Below the pieces are notes generated by a model. That model saw only the letters and a program-made list of their open reading frames with translations. It did not search any database and was not told where the DNA came from. Source: G965279355 sp965279355 (lineage in GTDB: Bacteria; Pseudomonadota; Alphaproteobacteria; CACIAM-22H2). From it: DNA of 64,000 nt. The stretch lies in the NCBI GenBank assembly GCA_965279355.1, contig OZ257155.1, positions 3,224,001-3,288,000 of the forward strand, read 5' to 3'. A program made the translations under genes and the position numbers. Shown here piece by piece: positions 8,487 through 17,486 of the stretch. Position 1 is the first letter of the stretch; each line of letters opens with the position of its first letter.

Positions 8487-8718
8487 AACCCCTCCATCGC
8501 GTTCAAAGCACTGATCGCAACTCACCAACGCCGGGTTAGGTGTCAGGTTCCGTACAGAGGAGGCAGCCAGCCGGCAAACCCCTTGTTTTCCACGTTATCC
8601 CCAGCGCCATCCCCAGCTTTGGGTAAAAACCCCGAATAAGCGCAAGGGAAGTACTGCGGTGCGCTCAGCACCGAATCGACGTTTTAGTTGAATGGAGACA
8701 GCGGGTTAGCCGTGAACG

Positions 8719-9930
8719 CTATTCGCTGCGGTCGACGTCGAGCACGGTGGCATTTGTCATATCAGCTCCGGCGAGATTGGCCCGTCCTATTCTGGCACCG
8801 CGCAGGTTGGCGCCTCTCAACCGTGCCGCTTTCATATCGGCGCCCTTGAGATTGGCCGGCCAGAACCGTCCGGTGCCGGTGCCCTCCGGTGTCTTCAACT
8901 CGATCCGGCCGATATCGGCTTGGGTGAGATTCGCCTGAACGAGCAGCGCGTCGTGCAGATCGGCGCCGCGCAGATCGGTGCTCAGCATGTCGGCCTGCGT
9001 GAGATCTGCGCCGGCGAGGCTTGCCATGGTGAGCAGACAGCCACCGAGTTTGGCGCCGACGAATTTCGTGCCGTCGAACTTGGCGCCGCTGAGATCGGCG
9101 CCCGACAGGTCGAGGCCGCTGAGATCGCGGCCGGAGAAATCGAGGCGCGTGCCGCCCTGACCGCCGGTGTTGATCCAGTCCGTGTGCTGCATGATCGCGG
9201 CCTTGATGTCGGCCGGCAGGTTCTCGAACCCGCGCATGATGATGGCGCCCAGCATGTTGGCGCCGCTCAGATCGGCACCCTTGAGTGTCACGCGGCGCAG
9301 CACTGCATCGCGCAGGTCGGCGCCGTTCAGGTTGGCATTGGTGAGATTGGCACCCGTAAGATTGGCGTTCTTCAGTTTCGTCTTGGCGAGCACGGCGCCG
9401 GTGAGATCGATGCCGGTGAGATCGGCGGAGTTCAGGGTTGAGCCGCTCATGTCGGCGCCGATGGCGGACGCGCCGGAGAGGTTGATCCCGGTCATCTCGG
9501 CTTCGGACAGGTTCGCCTTGTCGAGCTTCGCGCTGTTGAGCTGTGCTCCGCGCAGATCGGTGATGCCCTTGCCGCTCCCGCCGTGCGTGGTGAGCTGGCC
9601 CGGTCTGAGGTCGGCCTCGGTCAGATTGGCCCGGGCGAGCTTCGCATTGCGCAGCTTCGCGCCGCGCAGATCCGTGCGCACCAGAATCGCCTGATTGAGC
9701 TGGGCCTCTTCGAAGTTCGCCGCGAACAGATCGGCCTGGCTGAAATCGGCCTCGATCAGCGTGGCCTTGGAAAAATTGGCGCCGGTCAGAATTGCGGAAT
9801 TCAGACGGAGCTTGTTGAGCTTGAGTCCGGAGAGATTGGCTTGCCGGATGACCGCGCGGATACCGCCGGCCTGGCCGTCGAGATAGGCCGTGTGATTGTG
9901 CAGAAGAGTGACCAGCTGGTCCGGCGTCAC
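8719..9930 (-). CDS. Pentapeptide-repeat protein
   Basis: 403 residues made almost entirely of A(D/N)LXX-type repeats (for example ADLSGANMLGA, ANLTGANLTNANLNGADL) from about residue 35 to the end. This predicts a long right-handed quadrilateral beta-helix. One break near residues 240-265 (NLPADIKAAIMQHTDWINTGG) separates two repeat blocks, and a second sits near residues 345-365. The start is GTG 9930, just after a run of seven T on the coding strand. No signal peptide. Some pentapeptide proteins mimic DNA and protect gyrase, but most have unknown roles and nothing here distinguishes them. Confidence 0.9.
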   Translation of the reverse strand: MTPDQLVTLLHNHTAYLDGQAGGIRAVIRQANLSGLKLNKLRLNSAILTGANFSKATLIEADFSQADLFAANFEEAQLNQAILVRTDLRGAKLRNAKLARANLTEADLRPGQLTTHGGSGKGITDLRGAQLNSAKLDKANLSEAEMTGINLSGASAIGADMSGSTLNSADLTGIDLTGAVLAKTKLKNANLTGANLTNANLNGADLRDAVLRRVTLKGADLSGANMLGAIIMRGFENLPADIKAAIMQHTDWINTGGQGGTRLDFSGRDLSGLDLSGADLSGAKFDGTKFVGAKLGGCLLTMASLAGADLTQADMLSTDLRGADLHDALLVQANLTQADIGRIELKTPEGTGTGRFWPANLKGADMKAARLRGANLRGARIGRANLAGADMTNATVLDVDRSE

Positions 9931-10025
9931 GCCAAAAAAACCTGATGCATAGTTGATTTATGCAACAGTTTAACAACAATCAAAATGAAGTTAAAAGCGT
10001 TAGATCAGACTCTGGGGGATAGCGC

Positions 10026-10751
10026 CTACATGAGTATCGCCCAGAGGATCGGCAACAGGATCGCCGTGGCGAGCGCGTTGAGGCCCATCGCGAGACCGGA
10101 GAAAGCGCCGGCAACCTCGTTGACCTGCAACGCGCGCGCGGTGCCGATGCCGTGGCTCGCGGTTCCCATTGCAACGCCGCGCGCCGCCCAGTCGCGCACG
10201 CGCAGCAGATCCAGCAGCTTCGGTCCCAGCATCGCGCCGATGATGCCGGTCAGGATCACCAGCACCGCTGTCAGCGACGGCAGGCCGCCCAGCCGCTCGG
10301 CGATGCCCATCGCCACCGGCGCCGTCACCGATTTCGGCGCGAGGGCGACCAGCGCATCGCGCGATCCGCCCAGCGCCCATGCAATCGCGACGGCGGACAC
10401 CGACGCCGCGAGCGAGCCGACGATGATGCTGGCGAGCAGGGCCGGCAGCGAGCGGCGCACCGTTGCCACCTGGCGATAGAGGGGAATGGCGAGTGCGACT
10501 GTCGCCGGGCCCAGCAGGAAGTGTACGAACTGCGCGCCTTCGAAATAAGTCGCGTAGCTGGTTCCAGTCACGAACAGCATTGTGACCAGCAACACCACGG
10601 CGGTCAGCACCGGATTGAGCAGCGGATTCATCCCGGCGCGGCGGTAAAGCCGGAGGCCCGCGACATAGGCCGCCAGGGTCAGCGTCAGATGCAGCAGCGG
10701 ACTGGCGCTGAGATAGACCCAGATGTCGCGGAATTCCTCGAGCGGGTTCAT
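10026..10751 (-). CDS. lrgB: LrgB/CidB-family membrane protein
   Basis: 241 residues from ATG 10751, which overlaps the lrgA stop as ATGA, so translation is coupled. Several hydrophobic helices and the family signature region SVTAPVAMGIAERLGG and GTASHGIGTARAL are visible. With LrgA-type partners it forms holin/antiholin-like or metabolite (pyruvate, glycolate) export complexes of the inner membrane. Chromosomal lrgAB pairs in Proteobacteria are not necessarily linked to lysis. Ordinary length. Confidence 0.92.
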   Translation of the reverse strand: MNPLEEFRDIWVYLSASPLLHLTLTLAAYVAGLRLYRRAGMNPLLNPVLTAVVLLVTMLFVTGTSYATYFEGAQFVHFLLGPATVALAIPLYRQVATVRRSLPALLASIIVGSLAASVSAVAIAWALGGSRDALVALAPKSVTAPVAMGIAERLGGLPSLTAVLVILTGIIGAMLGPKLLDLLRVRDWAARGVAMGTASHGIGTARALQVNEVAGAFSGLAMGLNALATAILLPILWAILM

Positions 10752-11107
10752 GGCTTGCGGTTCTCCGGATCGGAGCGCGGGCCGATGCGCTGCATGACCA
10801 GCGCCGTGACCGCCACGGCGATGAGCGTGCTGGCGACGAGGGCGACGGCGATCGGCAGCCAGTCGCGGCCGAGCAGGCCGGCATGCAGCATCACGCCAAC
10901 GCCGGCCGGCACGAACAGCAGCGAGAGATTGCCAAGCAGCGCATCGGCAACGCCGGCGAGCTCGTCGGGCAGCCCGCCCTTGACGACCAGACCGGCGAAC
11001 AGCAACGCCATGCCACAGACGGGACCGGGGATCGGCAGATGCGTCGCCGCGACGACCAGCTCGCCCGCAAGCTGGCAACAGAGAATGAGTGTCAGGTAGT
11101 TGAGCAT
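10748..11107 (-). CDS. lrgA: LrgA/CidA-family membrane protein
   Basis: 119 residues, four predicted helices, with the family core IPGPVCGMALLFAGLVVKGG and a later FVPAGVGVMLHAGLL. It resembles phage holins in size and topology and pairs with LrgB encoded immediately downstream. The pair controls murein hydrolase export or carries small organic acids in characterised bacteria. The ATG at 11107 is nine bases downstream of the YHYH-gene stop (11117), on the same strand, so a common transcript is possible. Confidence 0.92.
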   Translation of the reverse strand: MLNYLTLILCCQLAGELVVAATHLPIPGPVCGMALLFAGLVVKGGLPDELAGVADALLGNLSLLFVPAGVGVMLHAGLLGRDWLPIAVALVASTLIAVAVTALVMQRIGPRSDPENRKP

Positions 11108-11116
11108 GAAAAATCC

Positions 11117-12085
11117 TCAGCGCGGCGGCGGACGGCCGCCGGGTCCGCCCGGTGGTGGGCGTCCACCGGGACCGCCGCGCGGCGGCCCTTTATCGAAACT
11201 CGAATCGGGCGTTCCGACGAAGCAGCGCGGGATCAGCGGGAAGCCGGCGGTGATGACGTAGTAATAGGTGCCGGACGGATATTCCGGCGTGACGCCGCTC
11301 CGGCCGTTGCATTCGTCGAGATCGCCGCTGCCGGATGCGTACTCCCAATCCTGCGTGTAGTAGCCGTTATAGGCGCCGCCCGGTCCACCGGGCCTAGTTC
11401 CCGTTTTCAGCCGCCAGCTTGAGCGCAACTCCACCAGCGCGCCCTGCGCCGCGCCGGCATTGCGATACCCGGCCGGCGCGTAAATCGGAAAGCCGTCGGC
11501 GGCATAACCGATCAGCAGCGGTGTTTCGCGCTGCGTCAGCCGCTCGATCACGCCGACCGGCAGCGCGTGATAGTGATAGCTGCCGTCCGGCTGCACATGC
11601 GCGTTGTGGCGATCGAGGCCGAGATCGAGCGCGCCGCCCATGGCTTCGATGCTCCAGCCGCTGCGCGGATCGCTGTTCCAGTTCTCGGCGGTGAAGGGAT
11701 CGAACGGCACGCCGTTGATGGCGACACCGAAATTGCTGCTGCGGCGGAGCGGCGTCAGTTGAGCCGCCGGAAGCGGCACCAGCGGGACGCGGAAGCGGTG
11801 GTTCTGCGGCGCGATGCGGTTGGGATTGTTGCGATTGGGAAAGGCGCCGGTGTCGTGATCCGGCAGCCCGTCGCTGCTGATGAAGCGGTAACCGCCTTGG
11901 GTGTCAATCCGCACCGTCACGGCGGCGCCGGCGGGCGCGATTAGCGAGAGCCAGGAGAGGTCGGGTCCCGCCGGCTGCGCGTGGTGCGTGGTCTTCACGC
12001 CATGGGCGAAGCAAGGCGCCGCCGACAGCGCCGCCGTCGCGGCCGTCGCGGCCAGGATCGCGGCCAGGCATCGCAGATGTCGCAT
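11117..12085 (-). CDS. Secreted YHYH-domain protein with Pro/Gly/Arg-rich tail
   Basis: 322 residues from ATG 12085 (ATG 12091 adds two). A signal peptide ends around APCFAHG. The mature protein carries the YHYH domain: HNAHVQPDGSYHYHALPVG, then GYAADGFPIYAPAGY and YNGYYTQDWEY, and DECNGRSGVTPEYPSGTYYY with paired cysteines. The final 25 residues repeat GGPGG(R)PPP. The domain is found in periplasmic or surface proteins of unknown function, and the His-rich motif suggests metal binding. It is divergent from the phospholipase D gene with an 81-bp gap. Upstream in-frame codons overlie the phospholipase gene and are not part of this protein. Confidence 0.88.
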   Translation of the reverse strand: MRHLRCLAAILAATAATAALSAAPCFAHGVKTTHHAQPAGPDLSWLSLIAPAGAAVTVRIDTQGGYRFISSDGLPDHDTGAFPNRNNPNRIAPQNHRFRVPLVPLPAAQLTPLRRSSNFGVAINGVPFDPFTAENWNSDPRSGWSIEAMGGALDLGLDRHNAHVQPDGSYHYHALPVGVIERLTQRETPLLIGYAADGFPIYAPAGYRNAGAAQGALVELRSSWRLKTGTRPGGPGGAYNGYYTQDWEYASGSGDLDECNGRSGVTPEYPSGTYYYVITAGFPLIPRCFVGTPDSSFDKGPPRGGPGGRPPPGGPGGRPPPR

Positions 12086-12166
12086 GATCATCCCCCGTCC
12101 AAAACCGGCCCGCCACCCTACTCCGTTCAGGGAACCCGGCGGAAGAAGGCGCGTTTCCAATGCGCT

Positions 12167-13618
12167 ATGAGCCCCGACGCCTGCGCATCTCCGACGAACG
12201 AGGCAGATGCCGCTTCGTTCGCGCCACTTCTCGTGCCCAGCCGGACCTGCTGGCGCATCGAGCGCGCCACCCGTGCCACGGTGATCGTCGACGGGGCCGC
12301 CTTTTTTGAGGCGGCGCATGACGCGATGGTGCGGGCGCGTCATTCCATTCTCATCGTCAACTGGGATTTCAACCACCGCCTGCGCATGGTGCCGCCGGTG
12401 GACGGCAAGCGCATACCGCGCCTCGACAAGCTGTTCCGCCGCCTGGTGCGGCATCGGCGGCGGCTGCAGATCCATGTGCTGAAGTGGAAATCGCCGCTCG
12501 CCTTCGACTTCCGCAAGCGGACCCTGCCGTTCCAGATTCTCAACTGGCTGTCGCGTCGGCGCATCCATTACCGGCTCGACAGCAATCACCCGATGACGGG
12601 CTCGCAGCACCAGAAGCTGGTGGTGATCGACGATGCGATCGCGTTCTGCGGCGGCATGGATCTCACCGATGCGCGCTGGGACACCAGCCGCCATCTCGAC
12701 GGCGATCCCAGGCGCAAGGGGCCGCGCGGCGAGGACAATCCGCCGTTCCACGATCTGATGGTCGCCGTCGACGGCCCCGCGGCGCGGGCGCTGGGCAATC
12801 TCGCGCGCGAGCGCTGGCTGCGCGCCACCGGCGAAACGCTGGCACCACCGCCGCTGGGCAACGATCCGTGGCCGGGCTTCCGCCGCCCGGATTTCACCGA
12901 CATCGATATCGGGATCGCGCGCACCGAACCGCAATGGGACGGCCGCAGCGAAGTGCGCGAGGTCGAGGCGCTGAACCTCGAAGCGATCGCCGCCGCGCGG
13001 CACACCATCTATATCGAAAACCAGCATTTCGCCTCGCGCGCCATCTACGAAGCCTTGCGCGGCTCGCTCGAAAAGCCCGAAGGGCCGGAGATCGTCGTTG
13101 TCGGCCCCGAGAAATGCCCGGGCTGGTTCGAGGAGAAGGTGATGGGCGAGGCGCGCAACCAGATCGTCTGCCGCCTGCGCTCGATGGATCGCCATAACCG
13201 CTTCCGCATCTATGTCCCGCAGACGGCGCAGGGCCAGCCGATCGTGGTGCATTCGAAATGCCTGATCGTCGACGACCGGCTGCTGCGCGTCGGCTCCTCG
13301 AACTTCAACAACCGCTCCATGGGCTTCGACACCGAATGCGACCTGGCGATCGAGGCGGCGCCCGGCGACACCGCCGTGCGCGACTGCATCACGGCGATCC
13401 GCAACGGGCTGCTGGCCGAGCATCTGGGTGTCTCGCGCGAGAAATTCGCGGGCGAGCTGGCCGATCGCGGGTCGCTGATTGCCACCGTCGAGCGGCTGAT
13501 CCGCGATAGCGGCCGCACGCTCTATCCGCTGAAATCGTCCGGGGACGCGAGCCCCGACCAGCCGATCGCCGACAGCCTCTTCGATCCCGAACATGCCGAC
13601 CGCGTGAGCGGCGGGTAG
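12167..13618 (+). CDS. Phospholipase D-family protein with two HKD motifs
   Basis: 483 residues from ATG 12167. Both catalytic motifs are intact: H148-x-K150-x4-D155 (SQHQKLVVIDD) and H362-x-K364-x4-D369 (VHSKCLIVDDRLLRVGSSNF), the second followed by the classic GSSNFNNRS. The layout matches bacterial PLDs that hydrolyse phosphatidylcholine-type lipids or transfer phosphatidyl groups. No N-terminal signal or transmembrane helix is obvious, unlike cardiolipin synthases of similar size. It is divergent from the secreted YHYH gene and ends 11 bases before a perfect hairpin. Confidence 0.92.
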   Translation: MSPDACASPTNEADAASFAPLLVPSRTCWRIERATRATVIVDGAAFFEAAHDAMVRARHSILIVNWDFNHRLRMVPPVDGKRIPRLDKLFRRLVRHRRRLQIHVLKWKSPLAFDFRKRTLPFQILNWLSRRRIHYRLDSNHPMTGSQHQKLVVIDDAIAFCGGMDLTDARWDTSRHLDGDPRRKGPRGEDNPPFHDLMVAVDGPAARALGNLARERWLRATGETLAPPPLGNDPWPGFRRPDFTDIDIGIARTEPQWDGRSEVREVEALNLEAIAAARHTIYIENQHFASRAIYEALRGSLEKPEGPEIVVVGPEKCPGWFEEKVMGEARNQIVCRLRSMDRHNRFRIYVPQTAQGQPIVVHSKCLIVDDRLLRVGSSNFNNRSMGFDTECDLAIEAAPGDTAVRDCITAIRNGLLAEHLGVSREKFAGELADRGSLIATVERLIRDSGRTLYPLKSSGDASPDQPIADSLFDPEHADRVSGG

Positions 13619-13629
13619 CGCCCAAAAGA

Positions 13630-13661
13630 AAACCGGCGCGGAAGCATTTCCGCGCCGGTTT
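13630..13661. terminator. Perfect 14-bp hairpin terminator between convergent genes
   Basis: AAACCGGCGCGGAA and TTCCGCGCCGGTTT pair without mismatch across the loop GCAT. The stem ends in A/T runs on both sides, and AAAAGAAAA precedes it, giving a T-rich tail on the minus strand. It separates the phospholipase D gene from the convergent Bug receptor gene. Confidence 0.85.
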
Positions 13662-13684
13662 CCGTCAGTCCGTTGAAAGCAGAC

Positions 13685-14683
13685 TTATTGCGGCTCGATC
13701 TTCGCGAGCTGGTAGAGCCGCTTGTACTTCGCGACCTCGTCGACCGCGAACTTCTTGAGGTCGAGATTGCCGCGCGGGAAGGGATCGATACCCGACGCCA
13801 TGAAGAACTTGCGGGTTTCTTCCGCCTTCACCATCGGGTCCACCATGTCCTGGAGCGTCTTGACGATCGCCGGCGGCAGGTTCGCCGGGCCGAACAGCGC
13901 CCACCAGCCGGTCACGTCGAAATCGGCAGGGAAGCCGGATTCAGCCATGGTCGGGACGTTCGGCAGCGATGCCGCGCGGACATTCGCCGTGACCGCGTGC
14001 GCGCGCAGCCGTCCGGCCTCGATGTGACCGACCGCGAGGCCCGGATCCATGAACACGAAGTCGAGTTCGCCGGCCAGCAGATCGACCAGCGATGTCTGAG
14101 CGCTGCTGTAGGGCACCTGGATCATCTGGATCCCGGTCAGGTTCTTGAAATACTCGCTGGAGATCGTCGCCGTGGTGGTGGAGCCGCCGGTCTTGAGCGG
14201 CGTCTTGCTCTCCTTCGCCCATTTCGTGAGGTCGGCGGCCGACTTGATGTCGGGCGTTTTCGCCGGATTGGTGACCAGGATGAAGGAGAGGCGCGTCAGC
14301 GTGGTGATCAGCGTCAGGTCGTTGACCGGATCGAAGATCGGCTTCTTGAAGTGCGCGAGATGGCTCGACTGCGCGCTGCCGGGACCGACCAGCAGCGTGT
14401 AGCCATCCGGCCGCGCCTGCGCGGTCGCCTGCGCGGCGAGCGCGCCGAGCACGCCGACCTTGTTCTCCACGTTCGCGCGCTGCCCGGGGATCGCGCTCAG
14501 CTTCTCGGCATAATAACGGCAGATCAGGTCGCCGCCGCCGCCGGCGGGAAATCCGCACATGACGGTGATCGTCTTGGCGGTCGGATAGGCCTGCGCCTGC
14601 GCCGCCTGCGGGGCGATGCTGAGCACACCCGCGAGAACGGCCGGGACAATGGCCGGCATGAAACGTCGAAGCATGTTGGTCAT
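13685..14683 (-). CDS. Tripartite tricarboxylate (Bug/TctC) receptor
   Basis: 332 residues with a signal peptide ending near PQAAQA. Bug-family hallmarks are present: YPTAKTITVMCGFPAGGGGDL near the mature start, a GYTLLVGPGS loop, the DPVNDLTLITTL segment and VPYSSAQTSLVDLLAGELDF. These periplasmic proteins bind carboxylates or amides and normally feed TctAB permeases, but none is adjacent. Its C-terminus (AKIEPQ) is the same as that of the receptor at 30306-31292, suggesting recent paralogy. GGAGG lies just ahead of the ATG. Confidence 0.92.
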   Translation of the reverse strand: MTNMLRRFMPAIVPAVLAGVLSIAPQAAQAQAYPTAKTITVMCGFPAGGGGDLICRYYAEKLSAIPGQRANVENKVGVLGALAAQATAQARPDGYTLLVGPGSAQSSHLAHFKKPIFDPVNDLTLITTLTRLSFILVTNPAKTPDIKSAADLTKWAKESKTPLKTGGSTTTATISSEYFKNLTGIQMIQVPYSSAQTSLVDLLAGELDFVFMDPGLAVGHIEAGRLRAHAVTANVRAASLPNVPTMAESGFPADFDVTGWWALFGPANLPPAIVKTLQDMVDPMVKAEETRKFFMASGIDPFPRGNLDLKKFAVDEVAKYKRLYQLAKIEPQ

Positions 14684-14901
14684 CGGGGTTCCTCCTGTTT
14701 CCAGCGCGGGGCTCGATGCCCCGTCTTTCTGGGGAGGATTATCGGGGAGTCGGGCTTATCAGGCAAGCTGATAAAGAAATCAGGGTGGCTGATATCGACG
14801 GCGCTTTCACCGGCGCGGCGCGTATGAAAAAAGAAGGATCGCCAGCCGCTTCGCTCTTTTGGTAGCATCGCCGCTACGATCTGCAACCAGTGGGGGCGGG
14901 C

Positions 14902-15351
14902 ATGCGCGTGTGGGTGATCGGGGCGGCGTTGCTTGCCCTTCTGTCGGGCTGCGAGACGGCGGGGAACAGCCGCTTTCTCAGGACCGAAACGGCAGACGAT
15001 ACGTACCGCCGAATCGACTTTCCGTTTACGACCAATCTCAGCGGCACCTACACCGTCTCGAGCTACTACACGCTCTTCGAGCATCAGGGCCGCACGGCGA
15101 TCTGCGGCTATGTCGTGAACGGGATGACCGGCTGCGACGGCAACCTGACGGAAGAATGGTTCAAGCAGGCGCGCTTCACGCTGGACGGCAAGCCGATCGG
15201 CACGGGAAGCTATGCGCTGATCTCGCGCCCCAACCCGGAAGGCAAATACCAGGCGCGCTGCGTCGAGACGGATGTGCCCTGGGATGCGAAATACCAGCGC
15301 GGCGTGAGCTGGCTGCGTGCCTTCGGTCAGAGCGTGATGATCCGGTGCTGA
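14902..15351 (+). CDS. Small lipoprotein, function unknown
   Basis: 149 residues from ATG 14902, preceded by the purine-rich GGGGGCGGG (a GTG at 14890 is an alternative). The signal peptide ends in the lipobox LLSGC. The mature protein is polar with a beta-rich look: YTVSSYYTLFEHQGRTAICGYVVNG, then CDGNLTEEWF, and Cys residues that could pair in the periplasm. No domain recognised. It stands between two Bug receptor genes but is divergent from the first, so it may be unrelated to them. Confidence 0.75.
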   Translation: MRVWVIGAALLALLSGCETAGNSRFLRTETADDTYRRIDFPFTTNLSGTYTVSSYYTLFEHQGRTAICGYVVNGMTGCDGNLTEEWFKQARFTLDGKPIGTGSYALISRPNPEGKYQARCVETDVPWDAKYQRGVSWLRAFGQSVMIRC

Positions 15352-15582
15352 TGCGCGCGGCCCGGCAGGGCTGAGCGTCACGTGATCTGCGGCAGCCGGG
15401 ATAGCGGCCTTTCCATTCCAGCTTCTTCTTGGCAAGGGCGCGGCGTGTTTTTGACGTCGCGGGGTGACGACGGTGTTGTCAGGGTGACCACTGTGTTGTG
15501 ATGACCGCTGTGCCTTCCGCACCGGACAGCGGATCGCCCGATCTGCTAGGCTCGGCCCCAAGAAAAACCCGAGGAGGAAACG

Positions 15583-16566
15583 ATGAAATTAACGAACGCG
15601 CTGATTGCGCTCGCCGCGATGTCGGCCGCCGCTTTTGCCGGGACGGCGTCCGCGCAGGACTATCCGACCAAGCCGGTGCGCCTTCTGGTGCCGGCGGCGG
15701 TGGGCGGAAATCCCGATTTCGTCGGCCGCGTGCTGGCCGACAAGCTGACCGCGGCTTTTGGCGGCCGTCATGCCTTCTTCGTGGAGAACGCGCCGGGTGC
15801 GGGCGGCCTGCTCGCCGCCGAGCAGCTCTCCAAGGTGGCGGCCGACCCGCATCACCTGATGCTCGGCGAATCCGGCGCGATGGGCATTGCGGTCACGCTC
15901 ACGCCGACCAAATCCTTCGATCCCTTGAAGGACTTCACGCCGATCACCGCCCTTGCTTCGGTGTCGGTCGTGCTCGGCGTTCATCCCGATGTGAAGGCGT
16001 CGACCCTGCAGGAATTCATCGCGGCGGCGAAGGCGAAGCCGGGCGCCCTCAACTTCGGCTCGATCGGTGCCGGCTCCTTCCATCACCTGACGATGGAACT
16101 GCTGATCTCGCGCGCCGATATCAAGATGACGCACATCGCCTATCGCAGCGGCGCCGACCTCGTGCGGGCGCTGCTCGCCGGCGAGATCCAGGCCGGCTGG
16201 GCCGGCATCCCCAACCTGCAGCAGGCGGTCGGCAACGGCACGCTGAAGGCGGTCGCCATCAGCACGCATGTCCGCTCGAAGACGATGCCCGCCGTCCCGA
16301 CCGTGGCGGAGCAGGGCTTCCCCGGCTTTGCGATGGCGACGACGATGGGCCTCGTGGGGCCGAAGGGCATCCAGCCTGCGATCGTCGCGCGGCTGCAGGC
16401 CGCCACGGCGAAGGCGCTGCGCGAGCCGGATGTCGCGGCCCGCATGGAGCAGCTCAGCATGAACCTGGTGGAAAACGGCACCGCGCATTACCAGCAGTTC
16501 CTGCGCGACGACATCCAGCGCTTCGCCGAGGCGATCAAGGCCGCCGGCATCAAGCCGGAGCAGTAA
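15583..16566 (+). CDS. Tripartite tricarboxylate (Bug/TctC) receptor
   Basis: 327 residues. ATG 15583 follows a strong GAGGAGG site. A signal peptide ends at GTASAQD. The Bug fold is shown by YPTKPVRLLVPAAVGGNPD, the FVENAPGAGGLLAAE loop, DPLKDFTPITAL and MTHIAYRSGADLVRALLAGE. It binds an unknown carboxylate in the periplasm. No TctA or TctB genes are near. The next gene, a leaderless NMT1-like protein, starts 33 bases downstream and probably shares its transcript. Confidence 0.92.
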   Translation: MKLTNALIALAAMSAAAFAGTASAQDYPTKPVRLLVPAAVGGNPDFVGRVLADKLTAAFGGRHAFFVENAPGAGGLLAAEQLSKVAADPHHLMLGESGAMGIAVTLTPTKSFDPLKDFTPITALASVSVVLGVHPDVKASTLQEFIAAAKAKPGALNFGSIGAGSFHHLTMELLISRADIKMTHIAYRSGADLVRALLAGEIQAGWAGIPNLQQAVGNGTLKAVAISTHVRSKTMPAVPTVAEQGFPGFAMATTMGLVGPKGIQPAIVARLQAATAKALREPDVAARMEQLSMNLVENGTAHYQQFLRDDIQRFAEAIKAAGIKPEQ

Positions 16567-16598
16567 GACAGCATCGGGCAGCAGGTGCGTGGCCGAAG

Positions 16599-17486
16599 AT
16601 GAAGTGCGTCTTCGCCACGCCCTCGCGCACCCTGCTGGCGATGCCCTACTGGGTCGCGGAAGATAAAGGCTTCTTCCGCGACGAAGGCATCGACGCGTCG
16701 CTGGAGATCGCGCCCATCCCCGCGATCAAGGACGGCCTCCGCTCCGGCGCGCTGCTGATGTCGATCGACTCCCCCGAAGGCTTCATCCTCGATGCCGCAC
16801 AGGGTGGCCCGCTCCGCATCCTCGCCGGCAGCACGAGCCGCCCGCCGCTCTATCTGATCGTGCAGCCGGAGATAAAGCGGATCGCCGACCTGAAGGGAAA
16901 GCGCTTCGGCGTGATCTCACTTGAAGAGGGCAGCTCGCAACTCATCGCGAAGATGATGAGCGTCGAAGGCATGCCACCCGGCACCTACGAAGTGGCGCAG
17001 GTCGGCTCCGCCCCGGTGCGCGCGCGCCTGCTCGCCGAACGCGCCATCGACGCCTGCCTGCAACCGATGCCGCTCCAGGCTGAGGCGGAAGACGCCGGCT
17101 TCACCAACCTCGCCTGGGCGGGTACGTACGAGCCGGACTACCAGTTCTCGACCATCAACGGCATGGAAGGCGGCGACAAGGCGGTGAAGGTGGCGGCGCT
17201 GACAGCACTGCTGCGCGGGCACCGGTATGGGATGGAGCATCCGGACGAAGCGGCCGTGATCGTCGCGGAGAAGATGAGCACGAAAGTCGCGTTGATCGCG
17301 CGCTGCCTGCATGAGGCGAAGCGGATCGTTCTGTTTGATGAGACGCTGAACGTGTCGGAGCGTGGGTTGCGGGTCGTGATTGACGGTCTTCGCGCGAAAG
17401 GCCGCGTCGCGGGTGAAGCCGCGGAGATTGCTGCGCGATGTGTCGAAGCCGAGAGCCTGTCACTGGCGCGGCGGTTGTTAAGTTAG
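16599..17486 (+). CDS. NMT1/SsuA-like binding protein without signal peptide
   Basis: 295 residues from ATG 16599. The first residues (MKCVFATPSRTLLAMPYWVAEDKGFFRDEG) are already the start of the NMT1/THI5 binding fold, and no upstream in-frame start could add a leader. Lobe-2 motif LKGKRFGVISLEEGSSQLIAK and the loop INGMEGGDKAV are visible. Without export it may be a cytosolic ligand-binding or THI5-like protein rather than an ABC receptor. It lies 33 bases after a Bug receptor gene on the same strand. The following stretch is AT-richer foreign-looking DNA, so this gene marks the end of the native block. Confidence 0.82.
   Translation: MKCVFATPSRTLLAMPYWVAEDKGFFRDEGIDASLEIAPIPAIKDGLRSGALLMSIDSPEGFILDAAQGGPLRILAGSTSRPPLYLIVQPEIKRIADLKGKRFGVISLEEGSSQLIAKMMSVEGMPPGTYEVAQVGSAPVRARLLAERAIDACLQPMPLQAEAEDAGFTNLAWAGTYEPDYQFSTINGMEGGDKAVKVAALTALLRGHRYGMEHPDEAAVIVAEKMSTKVALIARCLHEAKRIVLFDETLNVSERGLRVVIDGLRAKGRVAGEAAEIAARCVEAESLSLARRLLS

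Noticed and set aside
8590..8640. Words similar to DnaA boxes (TTATCCCCA) suggesting an origin
   Set aside because: Only one or two imperfect matches, no AT-rich unwinding region and no dnaA, gidA or hemE genes nearby.
12092..13594. Long minus-strand open frame extending the YHYH gene upstream
   Set aside because: It runs antisense through the phospholipase D gene, whose HKD motifs and codon use are clearly real. The YHYH protein has its own signal peptide at 12085.
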